From contig NZ_LGDV01000038.1 in the NCBI RefSeq assembly GCF_001280015.1, positions 124,001 to 188,000 of the forward strand: a stretch of 64,000 bases of DNA, written 5' to 3'. This DNA is from Streptomyces sp. MMG1121 (GTDB lineage Bacteria > Actinomycetota > Actinomycetes > Streptomycetales > Streptomycetaceae). Below are positions 48,270 to 60,028 of this stretch, one piece after another. The notes under the pieces are model-generated. The model saw only the letters and a list, made by a program, of their open reading frames with translations. It had not been told where the DNA came from and searched no databases. Position numbers and translations under genes: made by a program. Positions within the stretch are counted from its first letter, which is position 1, and each line of letters begins with the position of its first letter.

Positions 48270-49471
48270 TGACCGGCTCCTCCTTCGCCCGCGCCAAGTG
48301 GTCGATCGCCGCGCTCTTCTGCTTCCTCGGCTTCCAGTACGGCACCTGGGTCTCGCGCATTCCCGCGCTGAAGACCCGGCTGGACCTGGGCGCCGGGGAG
48401 GTCGGCCTGCTGCTGATGGCCTGCGGGGCCGGAGCGGCGGCCTCCTTCCCGCTGGTCGCCGCCCTGACGCGGCGCCTCGGCTCCCGGCTGCTGTCCCTCG
48501 CCTCCGCCCTGTGCCTCGTCGTCGTCCTGGCCGCCCTGTCGGCCGTCCCCAACTATCCGCTGGCGCTGCTGGCCGTGTGCGCGGACGGGGTCGCGGTGGG
48601 CTGCCTCAACGTCGCCATGAACGCACAGGGCGCCGCCCTGGAGAAGGCCTACGACCGCACCGCCATGTCCCAGCTGCACGCCACGTTCAGCGCCGGACTG
48701 CTCGCCGCCGCCCTGCTGACCTCCGGCGTGACCACCCTGACCGCGTCGGTACCCACCCATTTCGCGCTGGCCGGGGCCCTGTTGCTGCTCCTGCTGGCCG
48801 CCGCCCGCCCCGGACTGCTGACGCGTACGGAACCGGTCGCGTCCAACGAGCCGAAGCAGAGCTGTCGGTGGACCCTGCCCTCCGCCACCACCCTCCTCAT
48901 GGGCTGCGCCATGGCCTTCGGCACGATCACCGAAGGCGCCATGAACGACTGGTCGACGCTCTACCTCAAGGACGTCGTCAGGGCGTCGGCGGCCGTGGCA
49001 CCGCTCGGCATCGCCGTCGTCTCCGTGATGATGCTGCTGGCCCGGGTGTGCGCCGACCGCTGGCGCACCCGCTGGGGCGACGGACGGGTGGTCCGGGCCG
49101 GCAGTGCCGTGGCCGCCGCCGGGCTGGCCCTCGCGCTGCTCGCCGGCGGTGTCGTCCCGACCCTCCTCGGCTTCGCCTGCGTCGGTCTCGGCGCGGCCGC
49201 CGTCACCCCGTGCGTCTACGTCGCGGCCGCCGGCCACGGCTCGGACCCGCTGGCCCTCGTCGCCGCGATGGGCACCACGGGCCTGCTGGCCGGGCCGGCC
49301 CTGATCGGCTTCGTCGCGGGCACGGCGAGCCTCACCCTGGGCATGGCCGCCGTCGCCGCCTCCGTCCTGACCGTCACCCTGACGACGTTCTGGATCCCCT
49401 GGCGGGCCCGGGAATCCACCGCCGGGCAAGGGGAGGACCGGCCGTCAGTTCCGGCGGGCGAGCACGCGTAG
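48269..49471 (+). CDS. MFS transporter, probable exporter of the small operon
   Basis: This 400-residue protein has about 12 helices and resembles the fucose-permease/YbjJ branch: FCFLGFQYGTWVSRIPALKTRL, VAVGCLNVAMNAQGAALE and EGAMNDWSTLYLKD. The start shares a base with the GNAT stop. It is the last gene of the operon and overlaps the convergent isoprenyl synthase gene by 27 bases. It would move the product or substrate across the membrane. Confidence 0.8.
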   Translation: MTGSSFARAKWSIAALFCFLGFQYGTWVSRIPALKTRLDLGAGEVGLLLMACGAGAAASFPLVAALTRRLGSRLLSLASALCLVVVLAALSAVPNYPLALLAVCADGVAVGCLNVAMNAQGAALEKAYDRTAMSQLHATFSAGLLAAALLTSGVTTLTASVPTHFALAGALLLLLLAAARPGLLTRTEPVASNEPKQSCRWTLPSATTLLMGCAMAFGTITEGAMNDWSTLYLKDVVRASAAVAPLGIAVVSVMMLLARVCADRWRTRWGDGRVVRAGSAVAAAGLALALLAGGVVPTLLGFACVGLGAAAVTPCVYVAAAGHGSDPLALVAAMGTTGLLAGPALIGFVAGTASLTLGMAAVAASVLTVTLTTFWIPWRARESTAGQGEDRPSVPAGEHA

Positions 49472-50332
49472 GGTGCCCACCGGCGCCGGGCTCGCGGCAC
49501 CGCGCAGCACCCCGGCGCCACGGGCCTCCACCGCGTCGGCGGTGAGCAGCTCGATCTCGACGAGGGCCCGCACCAGCCGCCGGTAGGGCGCCGGGGTCAG
49601 CGCCGGCAGCTCCCGCGCGGCCCGCAGCGAGGCACGCGCGGCGGCCACCTCGTGCGCCACCAGCGCGTCGAGCGCCGGTCCGCCGCGGCCGGCGGCGAGG
49701 TCGTCCACGGTCAGCGCGAACCGGTCCAGGGTGTCGACCGGGATGCCCACGTGTCCCTCCCGGAGGTCCTCGGCGAGGTCGTTGACGAAGTCGAGCCGCT
49801 GGCTGCCGTCGATGAACACCCGGCACGCGGCGCGATGGCGCCGGTCGTCGGCCTCCGGCCCGAGCAGGTCGGCCACCAGCATGAAGGCGGGGAACGCGTA
49901 GGCGTCGACATACTCCTGGTACGCCGCCTCGGTGGCGAAGCCCGCGAAGTCCAGTTCTGCGGTGGCCGTCGACAGATAGTCCTCCACCGTCCCGCGCAGC
50001 CGCGGGCGAGCGGCCACCGTGTGCGCGAGCACGCGGATCAGGGACTCCTCGCCCGCCCCCGTGGACAACGCCTCGCGCACCTGCCGCTCCCAGGACGCCC
50101 ACGCCGCCGCCCGCCGCTCCATCGGCCCGGTGTCCAGCAGGTTGTCCCCGTGGTGCATCACAGCCGTCATCGCCACCACGTGCGGCAGCACGGCCCGGGG
50201 CAGCAGCAGCCTCGCCGCCAGATAGGCGGTACGCCGAAAGCGCCGCACCAGCCGCCGCTGGCTCCCGTAGTCCGCGCGCAGCCGCGGCTCGCTCACCCCG
50301 GCGGCATCCAGGCTCTTCGTCCAGGCGTTCAT
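49445..50332 (-). CDS. Squalene/phytoene synthase-family protein
   Basis: This 295-residue trans-isoprenyl diphosphate synthase-like protein has two Asp-rich sites: HHGDNLLDTG and DFVNDLAED. These bind magnesium-diphosphate in head-to-head synthases. The N-terminal YGSQRRLVRRFRRTAYLAARLLLP fits too. It is not in a carotenoid or hopanoid gene set here, so product is unknown. ATG 50332 is chosen; a GTG at 50353 is also open and neither has a strong ribosome site. Confidence 0.78.
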   Translation of the reverse strand: MNAWTKSLDAAGVSEPRLRADYGSQRRLVRRFRRTAYLAARLLLPRAVLPHVVAMTAVMHHGDNLLDTGPMERRAAAWASWERQVREALSTGAGEESLIRVLAHTVAARPRLRGTVEDYLSTATAELDFAGFATEAAYQEYVDAYAFPAFMLVADLLGPEADDRRHRAACRVFIDGSQRLDFVNDLAEDLREGHVGIPVDTLDRFALTVDDLAAGRGGPALDALVAHEVAAARASLRAARELPALTPAPYRRLVRALVEIELLTADAVEARGAGVLRGAASPAPVGTLRVLARRN

Positions 50333-50405
50333 GGACCGATCGTAGAGACCCACGAGGCGGACGAACGCGGCCGGAGCTCCAGCACGTCGGCGACCACGCG
50401 TGCAG

Positions 50406-50439
50406 CGCCGAAGCCCCCGCCGGAGCGGGGGCTTCGGCG
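50406..50439 (-). terminator. Terminator after the XRE-MurA gene
   Basis: CGCCGAAGCCCCCGC and its complement form a perfect 15-base-pair stem around loop CGGA, 27 bases after the MurA-like stop and before the isoprenyl synthase. Both flanking genes are minus strand, so it would end the first transcript. Confidence 0.85.
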
Positions 50440-50465
50440 GGCGGCCGGTGGCCGCTCCCGGAGTG

Positions 50466-51995
50466 CTAGATGTCCCGGAAAATATCGATCTTCGCCCCGA
50501 CCGAGTTCAGACGCTCGGCGAGATCCTCGTAACCCCGGTTGATGACGTACACGTTGCGCAGCACCGACGTACCCTCGGCCGCCATCATCGCCAGCAGGAC
50601 GACCACGGCCGGGCGCAGGGCCGGTGGGCACATCATCTCGGCCGCGCGCCAGCGGGTCGGGCCCTCGACCAGCACCCGGTGCGGGTCCAGGAGTTGGAGG
50701 CGGCCGCCGAGGCGGTTGAGGTCGGTCAGATAGATCGCGCGGTTGTCGTAGACCCAGTCGTGGATGAGGGTCTGGCCCTGCGCCACCGCCGCGATGGCCG
50801 CGAAGAACGGGACGTTGTCGATGTTCAGGCCCGGGAAGGGCATGGGGTGGATCTTGTCGATCGGCGCCTCGAGCTTGGACGGGCGGACCGTGAGGTCGAC
50901 CAGGCGGGTGCGGCCGTTGTCCGCGAAGTACTCCGGGGACCGGTCGTGGTCCAGGCCCATCTCCTCCAGGACCGCCAGTTCGATCTCCAGGAACTCGATG
51001 GGGACGCGGCGCACCGTCAGTTCCGACTCCGTGACCACGGCGGCGGCCAGCAGGCTCATCGCCTCGACCGGGTCCTCGGAGGGGGAGTAGTCGACGTCGA
51101 CGTCGATGTTCGGCACGCCGTGCACGGTGAGCGTGGTGGTGCCGATGCCCTCGACCTTGACGCCCAGTGCCTCCAGGAAGAAGCACAGGTCCTGGACCAT
51201 GTAGTTGGAGGAGGCGTTGCGGATGACGGTGACGCCGTCGTGCCGGGCGGCGGCCAGCAGCGCGTTCTCGGTCACGGTGTCGCCGCGCTCGGTCAGCACG
51301 ATCGGGCGGTCGGGGCGGACCGCGCGGTCGACCCGCGCGTGGTACTGGCCCTCGGTGGCCGCGATGTCCAGACCGAACCGGCGCAGCGCGATCATGTGCG
51401 GCTCGATGGTCCGCGTGCCCAGGTCGCAGCCGCCGGCGTACGGCAGCTTGAAGCTGTCCATGCGGTGCAGCAGCGGGCCGAGGAACATGATGATCGAGCG
51501 GGTGCGTACGGCGGCGTCCGCGTCGATCGCCGCCATCTCCAGCTCGGCGGGCGGCACCAGCTCCAGGTCGACGCCGTCGTTGATCCAGCGGGTGCGCACG
51601 CCGATGGAGTTCAGCACCTCCAGCAGGCGGTACACCTCCTCGATCCGCGCGACCCGGCGCAGCACCGTGCGCCCCTTGTTGAGCAGCGAGGCGCACAGCA
51701 GCGCCACGCACGCGTTCTTGCTGGTCTTCACGTCGATGGCGCCGGACAGCCGGCGACCGCCGACGACTCGCAGATGCATCGGACCCGCGTATCCCAGCGA
51801 CACGATCTCGCTGTCCAGGGCCTCGCCGATTCGGGCGATCATCTCAAGGCTGATGTTCTGGTTCCCCCGCTCGATGCGGTTGACCGCACTCTGGCTGGTG
51901 CCGAGCGCCTCCGCGAGCTGCGCCTGTGTCCAGCCACGGTGTTGCCGGGCATCACGGATGAGCTTGCCGATGCGTACGAGGTAGTCGTCTGCCAT
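50466..51995 (-). CDS. murA-like: XRE helix-turn-helix fused to MurA-like enolpyruvyl transferase
   Basis: This 509-residue fusion has an N-terminal HTH (about 5-62; TQAQLAEALGTSQSAVNRIERG). A full enolpyruvyl transferase domain follows (about 75-505). The MurA residues are present: Lys93-Asn94 in TSKNACVALL and Cys190 in YAGGCDLGTRTIEPH, equivalent to the fosfomycin-reactive Cys of E. coli MurA. It may thus be both enzyme and regulator, or a regulator using the EPT domain to sense UDP-GlcNAc. An ATCTC-N6-GAGAT palindrome lies 13 bases before the start and again before aconitase, a candidate operator. Confidence 0.88.
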   Translation of the reverse strand: MADDYLVRIGKLIRDARQHRGWTQAQLAEALGTSQSAVNRIERGNQNISLEMIARIGEALDSEIVSLGYAGPMHLRVVGGRRLSGAIDVKTSKNACVALLCASLLNKGRTVLRRVARIEEVYRLLEVLNSIGVRTRWINDGVDLELVPPAELEMAAIDADAAVRTRSIIMFLGPLLHRMDSFKLPYAGGCDLGTRTIEPHMIALRRFGLDIAATEGQYHARVDRAVRPDRPIVLTERGDTVTENALLAAARHDGVTVIRNASSNYMVQDLCFFLEALGVKVEGIGTTTLTVHGVPNIDVDVDYSPSEDPVEAMSLLAAAVVTESELTVRRVPIEFLEIELAVLEEMGLDHDRSPEYFADNGRTRLVDLTVRPSKLEAPIDKIHPMPFPGLNIDNVPFFAAIAAVAQGQTLIHDWVYDNRAIYLTDLNRLGGRLQLLDPHRVLVEGPTRWRAAEMMCPPALRPAVVVLLAMMAAEGTSVLRNVYVINRGYEDLAERLNSVGAKIDIFRDI

Positions 51996-55123
<3,128 letters not shown>

Positions 55124-55162
55124 GCCCATCAGGTCAGGCAAGCGGTACGGCACAGCCGTCCA

Positions 55163-55194
55163 GGGCCGCATCCCCGCTCCCGGGGGTGCGGCCC
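55163..55194 (+). terminator. Terminator after acnA
   Basis: GGGCCGCATCCCC pairs with GGGGGTGCGGCCC, with one G-T pair and a short loop, 40 bases after the aconitase stop. The stem is followed by TTCG. Confidence 0.8.
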
Positions 55195-55290
55195 TTCGCC
55201 GTCCCGTCGCCCGTCGTCCTGCGCCGTACCCATCGCCCTTCCCCAGACGGAGCACAGGCTTCCCCCAGCCAACCGGCACAGAATTGCTAC

Positions 55291-56856
55291 ATGTCAGGCA
55301 CTCCCGGGCCCCGCGGTCGCCGTCTGCGCGGCCACCCCACGCGCGACCGCCGTACGCGGACACGGCCATTGCGCACCCGCCTGCTGCTCCTCGTCACCGC
55401 CACCCTCGCCGGCGGCTGCCTCGTCCTCGCCCTCACCGCCGTCCTCGCCCAACGCGCCTTCCTCATGGGCGCGTTGGACGAACGGGTAGACGCCGTCGCA
55501 CACGGTGTGACCGGCGCCGCGCGCCACCGCGCGCACCCCGCCGACCTCGCCTTCCTCGGCACCGGCGGCCAGCCGGACGGGCTGCTCGCCGCCCGGTCCG
55601 ACACCGGCGGAACCGTCCTGGCCGCCGCCGTCGTGCGCGGGGACGGCGGCCCCCGGCCGCTCACCGCGGACCAGCGTGCCGCCCTGTCCGGCGTCCCCGA
55701 CGACGGCTCGCCCCACACCCGCACGGTCCCCGGCCTCGGCGCGTACCGCGTCACCGTCCTCGACACGGGCGGCATCCGCGTCCTGGCCGGTCTGCCCCTG
55801 GACGACGTACGGCACACCCTCGGCCGGCTGGTGCGGGCCGAGGCCGCGGCCACCGGCGTCGTCCTCCTCCTCGCGGGCGGCGGCTGCACCCTCGCCGTGC
55901 GGTGGCAGCTGCGCCCGCTCGAGCGGTTGGCCGCCACCGCGGCCGAGGTCGCCCGGGTGCCGCTCGCCCCGGACCGGCCCGCCCCCTTCGCCCGGGTCCC
56001 GGCCGCCGACGCCGACCCCGGCACCGAGACCGGTCAGGTCGGCGCCGCCCTCAACCGCATGGCCGACCAGGTCGAGGCCGCGCTCGCCGAACGCCGGCGC
56101 GGCGAGGAACGCGTGCGCCGCTTCATCGCCGACGCCGGCCATGAACTGCGCACCCCGCTCGCCTCCATCGCCGGCTACGCCGAGCTGATGGACCGCGCAC
56201 CAGGACCCCTCGCCGCCGATCTCGCCCGGCGCCGGATCGGCACGGAGTCGGCCCGGATGACCGGCCTGGTCGAGAACCTGCTGCTGCTCGCCCGCCTCGC
56301 CGAGGGCCGGTCCCCGCGGACGGCCGAGGTGGACCTCGCCGTGCTGGTCGCGGAGGCGGTGCGGGACGCCCGCAGGTCCGGCCCGGACCATGTGTGGCAC
56401 CTCGAACTCCCCCCGGAACCACCGATGTCGGTCAAGGGGGACGCGCCACGTCTGAGACAGGCGGTGTCCGCCCTGCTGGCCAACGCCCGTGTGCACACCC
56501 CGCCCGGTACGACGGTCACCGTCGCCGTCGTCACCACCGGCGGCCACCACGCCGTCAGGGTCCGCGACGACGGTCCCGGCATCCCGCACGACCTCCTCCC
56601 CGCGGTCTTCGACCCCTTCACCCGCGCCGACGCCTCCCGCACCCGCACGGGCCTCAGCGAGGGCGGCTCGGGACTGGGACTGGCCGTGGCGGCGGCGATC
56701 ACCCGCGCACACGGTGGTGCCGCCCGTGCGGACAGCGTCCCGGGCCGGACCGAGTTCACGGTCGAGTTCCCCGCGGCGGCCGTGCCGCTGCAGGCCGCCT
56801 CCTCCGCGCCGGGTACCGGCCGAAGGGCTTCCCGGGTCCTGGGCAGCTCTGCCTGA
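55291..56856 (+). CDS. Sensor histidine kinase without adjacent regulator
   Basis: This 521-residue kinase has TM1 (about 38-60), an extracellular sensor of about 110 residues, TM2 (TGVVLLLAGGGCTLAVRW) and a HAMP-like linker. The H-box is FIADAGHELRTPLASIAGY, and the ATPase has VRDDGPGIP and GSGLGLAV. It is an EnvZ/BaeS-type kinase. Neither neighbour encodes a response regulator, so it is an orphan in this window. ATG 55291 lacks a clear ribosome site; upstream in-frame codons overlap the aconitase terminator. It ends 5 bases from the convergent phosphatase stop. Confidence 0.85.
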   Translation: MSGTPGPRGRRLRGHPTRDRRTRTRPLRTRLLLLVTATLAGGCLVLALTAVLAQRAFLMGALDERVDAVAHGVTGAARHRAHPADLAFLGTGGQPDGLLAARSDTGGTVLAAAVVRGDGGPRPLTADQRAALSGVPDDGSPHTRTVPGLGAYRVTVLDTGGIRVLAGLPLDDVRHTLGRLVRAEAAATGVVLLLAGGGCTLAVRWQLRPLERLAATAAEVARVPLAPDRPAPFARVPAADADPGTETGQVGAALNRMADQVEAALAERRRGEERVRRFIADAGHELRTPLASIAGYAELMDRAPGPLAADLARRRIGTESARMTGLVENLLLLARLAEGRSPRTAEVDLAVLVAEAVRDARRSGPDHVWHLELPPEPPMSVKGDAPRLRQAVSALLANARVHTPPGTTVTVAVVTTGGHHAVRVRDDGPGIPHDLLPAVFDPFTRADASRTRTGLSEGGSGLGLAVAAAITRAHGGAARADSVPGRTEFTVEFPAAAVPLQAASSAPGTGRRASRVLGSSA

Positions 56857-56861
56857 CCTGG

Positions 56862-59555
56862 TCAGCCGGCGAGGAGTGCGTCGAGGTCCGGCACGGCCAG
56901 CTCGGCCCAGATCACCTTGCCCTGCGGGGTGTACCGGGTGCCCCAGCGCTCGGCCAGCTGCGAGACCAGGAACAGGCCCCGGCCGCCCTCGTCGGTGGTC
57001 GCCGCGTACCGCAGATGCGGCGAGGTGCTGCTGCCGTCGGCCACCTCGCAGATCAGTGTGCGGTCATGGATCAGCCGCACATGGATCGGCTCGGAGCCGT
57101 AGCGGATGGCATTGGTGATCAGCTCGCTCAGTACGAGTTCCATGCCGAAGCCCAGCTCGGACAGGCCCCACTCGGCGAGCTTCTCGGACACGGCGGCGCG
57201 CATCCCCGACACGGCGGCCGGATCGCCCGGTACGTCCCAGTCGGCGACCCGTTCGGCCGGCAGCTCCCGGGTGCGTGCGATGAGCAGGGCGACGTCGTCC
57301 CCGGGCCGCTCGGGCAGCAGCTCCTCCAGCACCGCGGCGCAGCTCTCCTCCGGCGGCCGGTCGGGGTGACCCGCCAGCGACCGGCGCAGCAGCTCCATCC
57401 CCACGTCCAGGTCGCGCGAGCGGTCCTCGATGAGGCCGTCGGTGTACAGCACGAGTTGGCTGCCCTCCGCGAGCTCGAACTCCGCCGTCTGGAACGGCAT
57501 GCCGCCCAGCCCCAGCGGTGGCCCGGTCGGCAGCTCGGGGAAGGTGACGCTGCCGTCGGGTGCGACCAGCGCGGGCGCCAGATGCCCGGCACGGGCCATC
57601 ACGCAGCGGCGCGTCACCGGGTCGTAGATCGCGTACACACAGGTGGCGCCCACGATCTCGCCGGTCGTCTGCGGGCAGGCCTCGTCCTGGTCGATGCGGC
57701 CGACCAGGTCGTCCAGATGACTGAGCAGCTCGTCGGGCGGCAGGTCGAGGGTGGAGAAGTTGTGCACGGCGGTCCGCAGCCGGCCCATCGTCGCGGCGGC
57801 GTGCAGACCGTGACCGACCACATCGCCGACGACCAGCGCCACCCGGCTGCCCGGCAGCGGGATCACGTCGAACCAGTCACCGCTCACGCCCGACTGGGCG
57901 GGCAGATAGCGGTAGGCCACGTCGAGGGCGCTCTGCTCGGGCAGCGACCTCGGCAGCAGACTGCGCTGGAGGGTCACGGCCACGGCGTGCTCGCGGGTGT
58001 ACCGGCGGGCGTTGTCGATGCTGACCGCGGCGCGGGCCACCAGCTCCTCCGCCAGCGACAGCTCCTCCGCGTCGAAGGGCTCCCGCTTGGAACGCCAGAA
58101 GTTGGCCATGCCCAGCACGGTGCCGCGGGCCTGGATGGGAGCGGAGATGAGCGAGTGGATGCCGTAGTCCAGGATCTGCCGGGCGCGCAGCGGATCCTGC
58201 TCGCGCCAGCCCTCGGTGGTTGCCAGGTCGGTCACCAGCTCGGTGCGGCCGGCGCTGTAGCCGCGGGCCTGCGGGGTGGAGGGCAGGAAGTCGATCAGCC
58301 GGCCCTTCTCGTAGAGCGGGTGATCGTCCCGGATGCCGCCCACCGCGACACGCCGCATGTCCGTCGCCGTGGGAGCCGGTTCCTCGCCGTGCAGCACGGC
58401 GTCGGCCAGGTCCACGGTGACGAAGTCGGCGAACCGGGGTACGGCGACCCGCGCCAGCTCGTCGGCCGTGTGGACCACGTCGAGGCTGCTGCCGATGCCC
58501 AGGCCTGCGTCGTACAGCAGCTCCAGCCGCTCCCGCGTCACCTCCGCCCGGCCGGTGATGGCCTGGAGCTCGGTGCAGTCCCGGAGCGTCACCACGGTCA
58601 CGCAGGGGCCGCCCGCGCGGTCCGTGAGCCGCTGGTTGACCGCCAGCAGCCGTCCGCCGGCGAAGTGCACCTCGTCGGAGGCCTCGCGCCCGGAGGCGAG
58701 CAGGTCCATGGTCGCGGGGTCGAGGCCCGGCAGCTCGCGCACGGTGCGCCCCTCGGCGTCGGGGGGCAGCTCCAGCAGCCTTCGGGCCTCGTCGTTGACC
58801 AGCATCAGCCGCCCGTCGCCGCCGACGATGAGCACGCCCTCACGCACCGAGTGCAGGACCGTGTCGTGGTGCTCGTACATACGGGCCATCTCGTCCGGCG
58901 CCAGGCTGTGCGTCTGCCGCCGCAGCCGCCGGCGCATCAGCGCCGCACCGCCGGTCGACATCACCAGCGCGCCGGCCCCGGCCGTCAGGATGATCGGCAG
59001 CTGACGGTCCATCTCGCTGGTCACGTGCTTCACCTTGAGTCCGGCGGAGACGAGGGCGACGACCTTGCCGTGGCTGTCGTAGACGGGCACGGTCGCCTGT
59101 TCCTCGTGGCCGAGCGGCCCATGGACCGTCTCGGTGTAGACCTTCCCGGCCAGCGACGGGCCGATCCGGCCCACGAACCGCTGCCCGATCTTGCTCGGCA
59201 TGGGGTGGGTGTAGCGGATGCCCCGCGTGTTCATGATCACGATGAAGTCGACGCCCGCGGCCTTGCGACCCGCCTCGGTCAGCGGCTGGAGCACCTTGGA
59301 CGGATCGGGGGCGTGCAGCGCCTGCACCACGCCGGGGGAGTGGGCGAAGGTCTGCGCGACGGCGATGGACCGGCGCCTGGCCTCTGTGCTGGTGTCATGT
59401 TCCGACTGCAGGACGAGAGCGATGACGCCGCAGGCCACGAGCAGTACCACGAGGGCCACCTGCAGAAGGAAAACCTGGCCGGCGACGCTGCGCCGACCGC
59501 GGTCGACCTTGAAGCGCCAGAAGATACGCCTGAATCGGGCGAATGCATCCGACAT
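56862..59555 (-). CDS. Multidomain SpoIIE-type phosphatase (sensor-PAS-GAF-PP2C-HATPase)
   Basis: The 897-residue protein reads: TM1 (about 27-48), an extracellular Cache-like sensor (about 50-185), TM2 (about 187-206), PAS (VREGVLIVGGDGRLMLVNDEA onwards), GAF (about 345-500), a PP2C/SpoIIE phosphatase (SGDWFDVIPLPG, VVGDVVGHGLHAAA, LVLYTDGLIEDR, PGDDVALLIAR) and a C-terminal anti-sigma-factor kinase-like ATPase (ELITNAIRYG, GRGLFLVSQLAERWG). Such proteins set the balance of anti-sigma and anti-anti-sigma factors in stress and development. The N-terminal sensor resembles DcuS/CitA ligand-binding domains. Confidence 0.92.
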   Translation of the reverse strand: MSDAFARFRRIFWRFKVDRGRRSVAGQVFLLQVALVVLLVACGVIALVLQSEHDTSTEARRRSIAVAQTFAHSPGVVQALHAPDPSKVLQPLTEAGRKAAGVDFIVIMNTRGIRYTHPMPSKIGQRFVGRIGPSLAGKVYTETVHGPLGHEEQATVPVYDSHGKVVALVSAGLKVKHVTSEMDRQLPIILTAGAGALVMSTGGAALMRRRLRRQTHSLAPDEMARMYEHHDTVLHSVREGVLIVGGDGRLMLVNDEARRLLELPPDAEGRTVRELPGLDPATMDLLASGREASDEVHFAGGRLLAVNQRLTDRAGGPCVTVVTLRDCTELQAITGRAEVTRERLELLYDAGLGIGSSLDVVHTADELARVAVPRFADFVTVDLADAVLHGEEPAPTATDMRRVAVGGIRDDHPLYEKGRLIDFLPSTPQARGYSAGRTELVTDLATTEGWREQDPLRARQILDYGIHSLISAPIQARGTVLGMANFWRSKREPFDAEELSLAEELVARAAVSIDNARRYTREHAVAVTLQRSLLPRSLPEQSALDVAYRYLPAQSGVSGDWFDVIPLPGSRVALVVGDVVGHGLHAAATMGRLRTAVHNFSTLDLPPDELLSHLDDLVGRIDQDEACPQTTGEIVGATCVYAIYDPVTRRCVMARAGHLAPALVAPDGSVTFPELPTGPPLGLGGMPFQTAEFELAEGSQLVLYTDGLIEDRSRDLDVGMELLRRSLAGHPDRPPEESCAAVLEELLPERPGDDVALLIARTRELPAERVADWDVPGDPAAVSGMRAAVSEKLAEWGLSELGFGMELVLSELITNAIRYGSEPIHVRLIHDRTLICEVADGSSTSPHLRYAATTDEGGRGLFLVSQLAERWGTRYTPQGKVIWAELAVPDLDALLAG

Positions 59556-60028
59556 GCGGCATTTGTAGCACTGGTTGCCCCCGTTGCCTATGGCTGGTTC
59601 GGAGAGCGGACCGGTTTTGTTGCCTCACTCACCACAAAAGGCGACTTTCGCCCCTCGGGTCACAGCGGCGGCGAGATTGTGTGCGTTGATGCTCGATCGC
59701 TCGGGGCGGACCCGGTGGTCGTGCGCACCGGGTCCGCGAGCCGGGCGGGGAGGGGGGTGGTTGGGCACCCGCCCGGGTGGTGCTGGCTTGTGATGTCGGC
59801 CGGAGGTCGGCCAGGGTGCGCGACAACGTTGTCCTATGGTCTGTACATGACTCTACCGCTGCAACCGACAACGATGTCAACCCACTTGGGGTAGCCCGAC
59901 CGGGTGATCCCGGAGGACGCCTACCGAGTGCACGCGGTCTTCCGTGGTACGGGTGGCGCACGTTAGTGTCCCTGCGGCTTGTGCGACCTGTGGTGCGCGA
60001 CCCGACCGTATGGAGGAAGGGCCGCGTC
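59556..60028. promoter_or_regulatory. Region before the GH92 gene with two LacI-type palindromes
   Basis: GACAACGTTGTC (59822-59833) is a perfect 12-base palindrome and GACAACGATGTC (59867-59878) is a near copy, 45 bases apart. LacI-family operators before actinomycete glycosidase genes often have this form. The remaining DNA shows no gene or other clear signal. Confidence 0.55.

Noticed and set aside
56394..59894. Very long open frame (over 1100 codons) on the plus strand opposite the SpoIIE-type phosphatase
   Set aside because: It runs antisense through a clearly conserved gene, has low-complexity Arg/Gly/His composition and no motif. Such frames are expected in G+C-rich codon-biased DNA.
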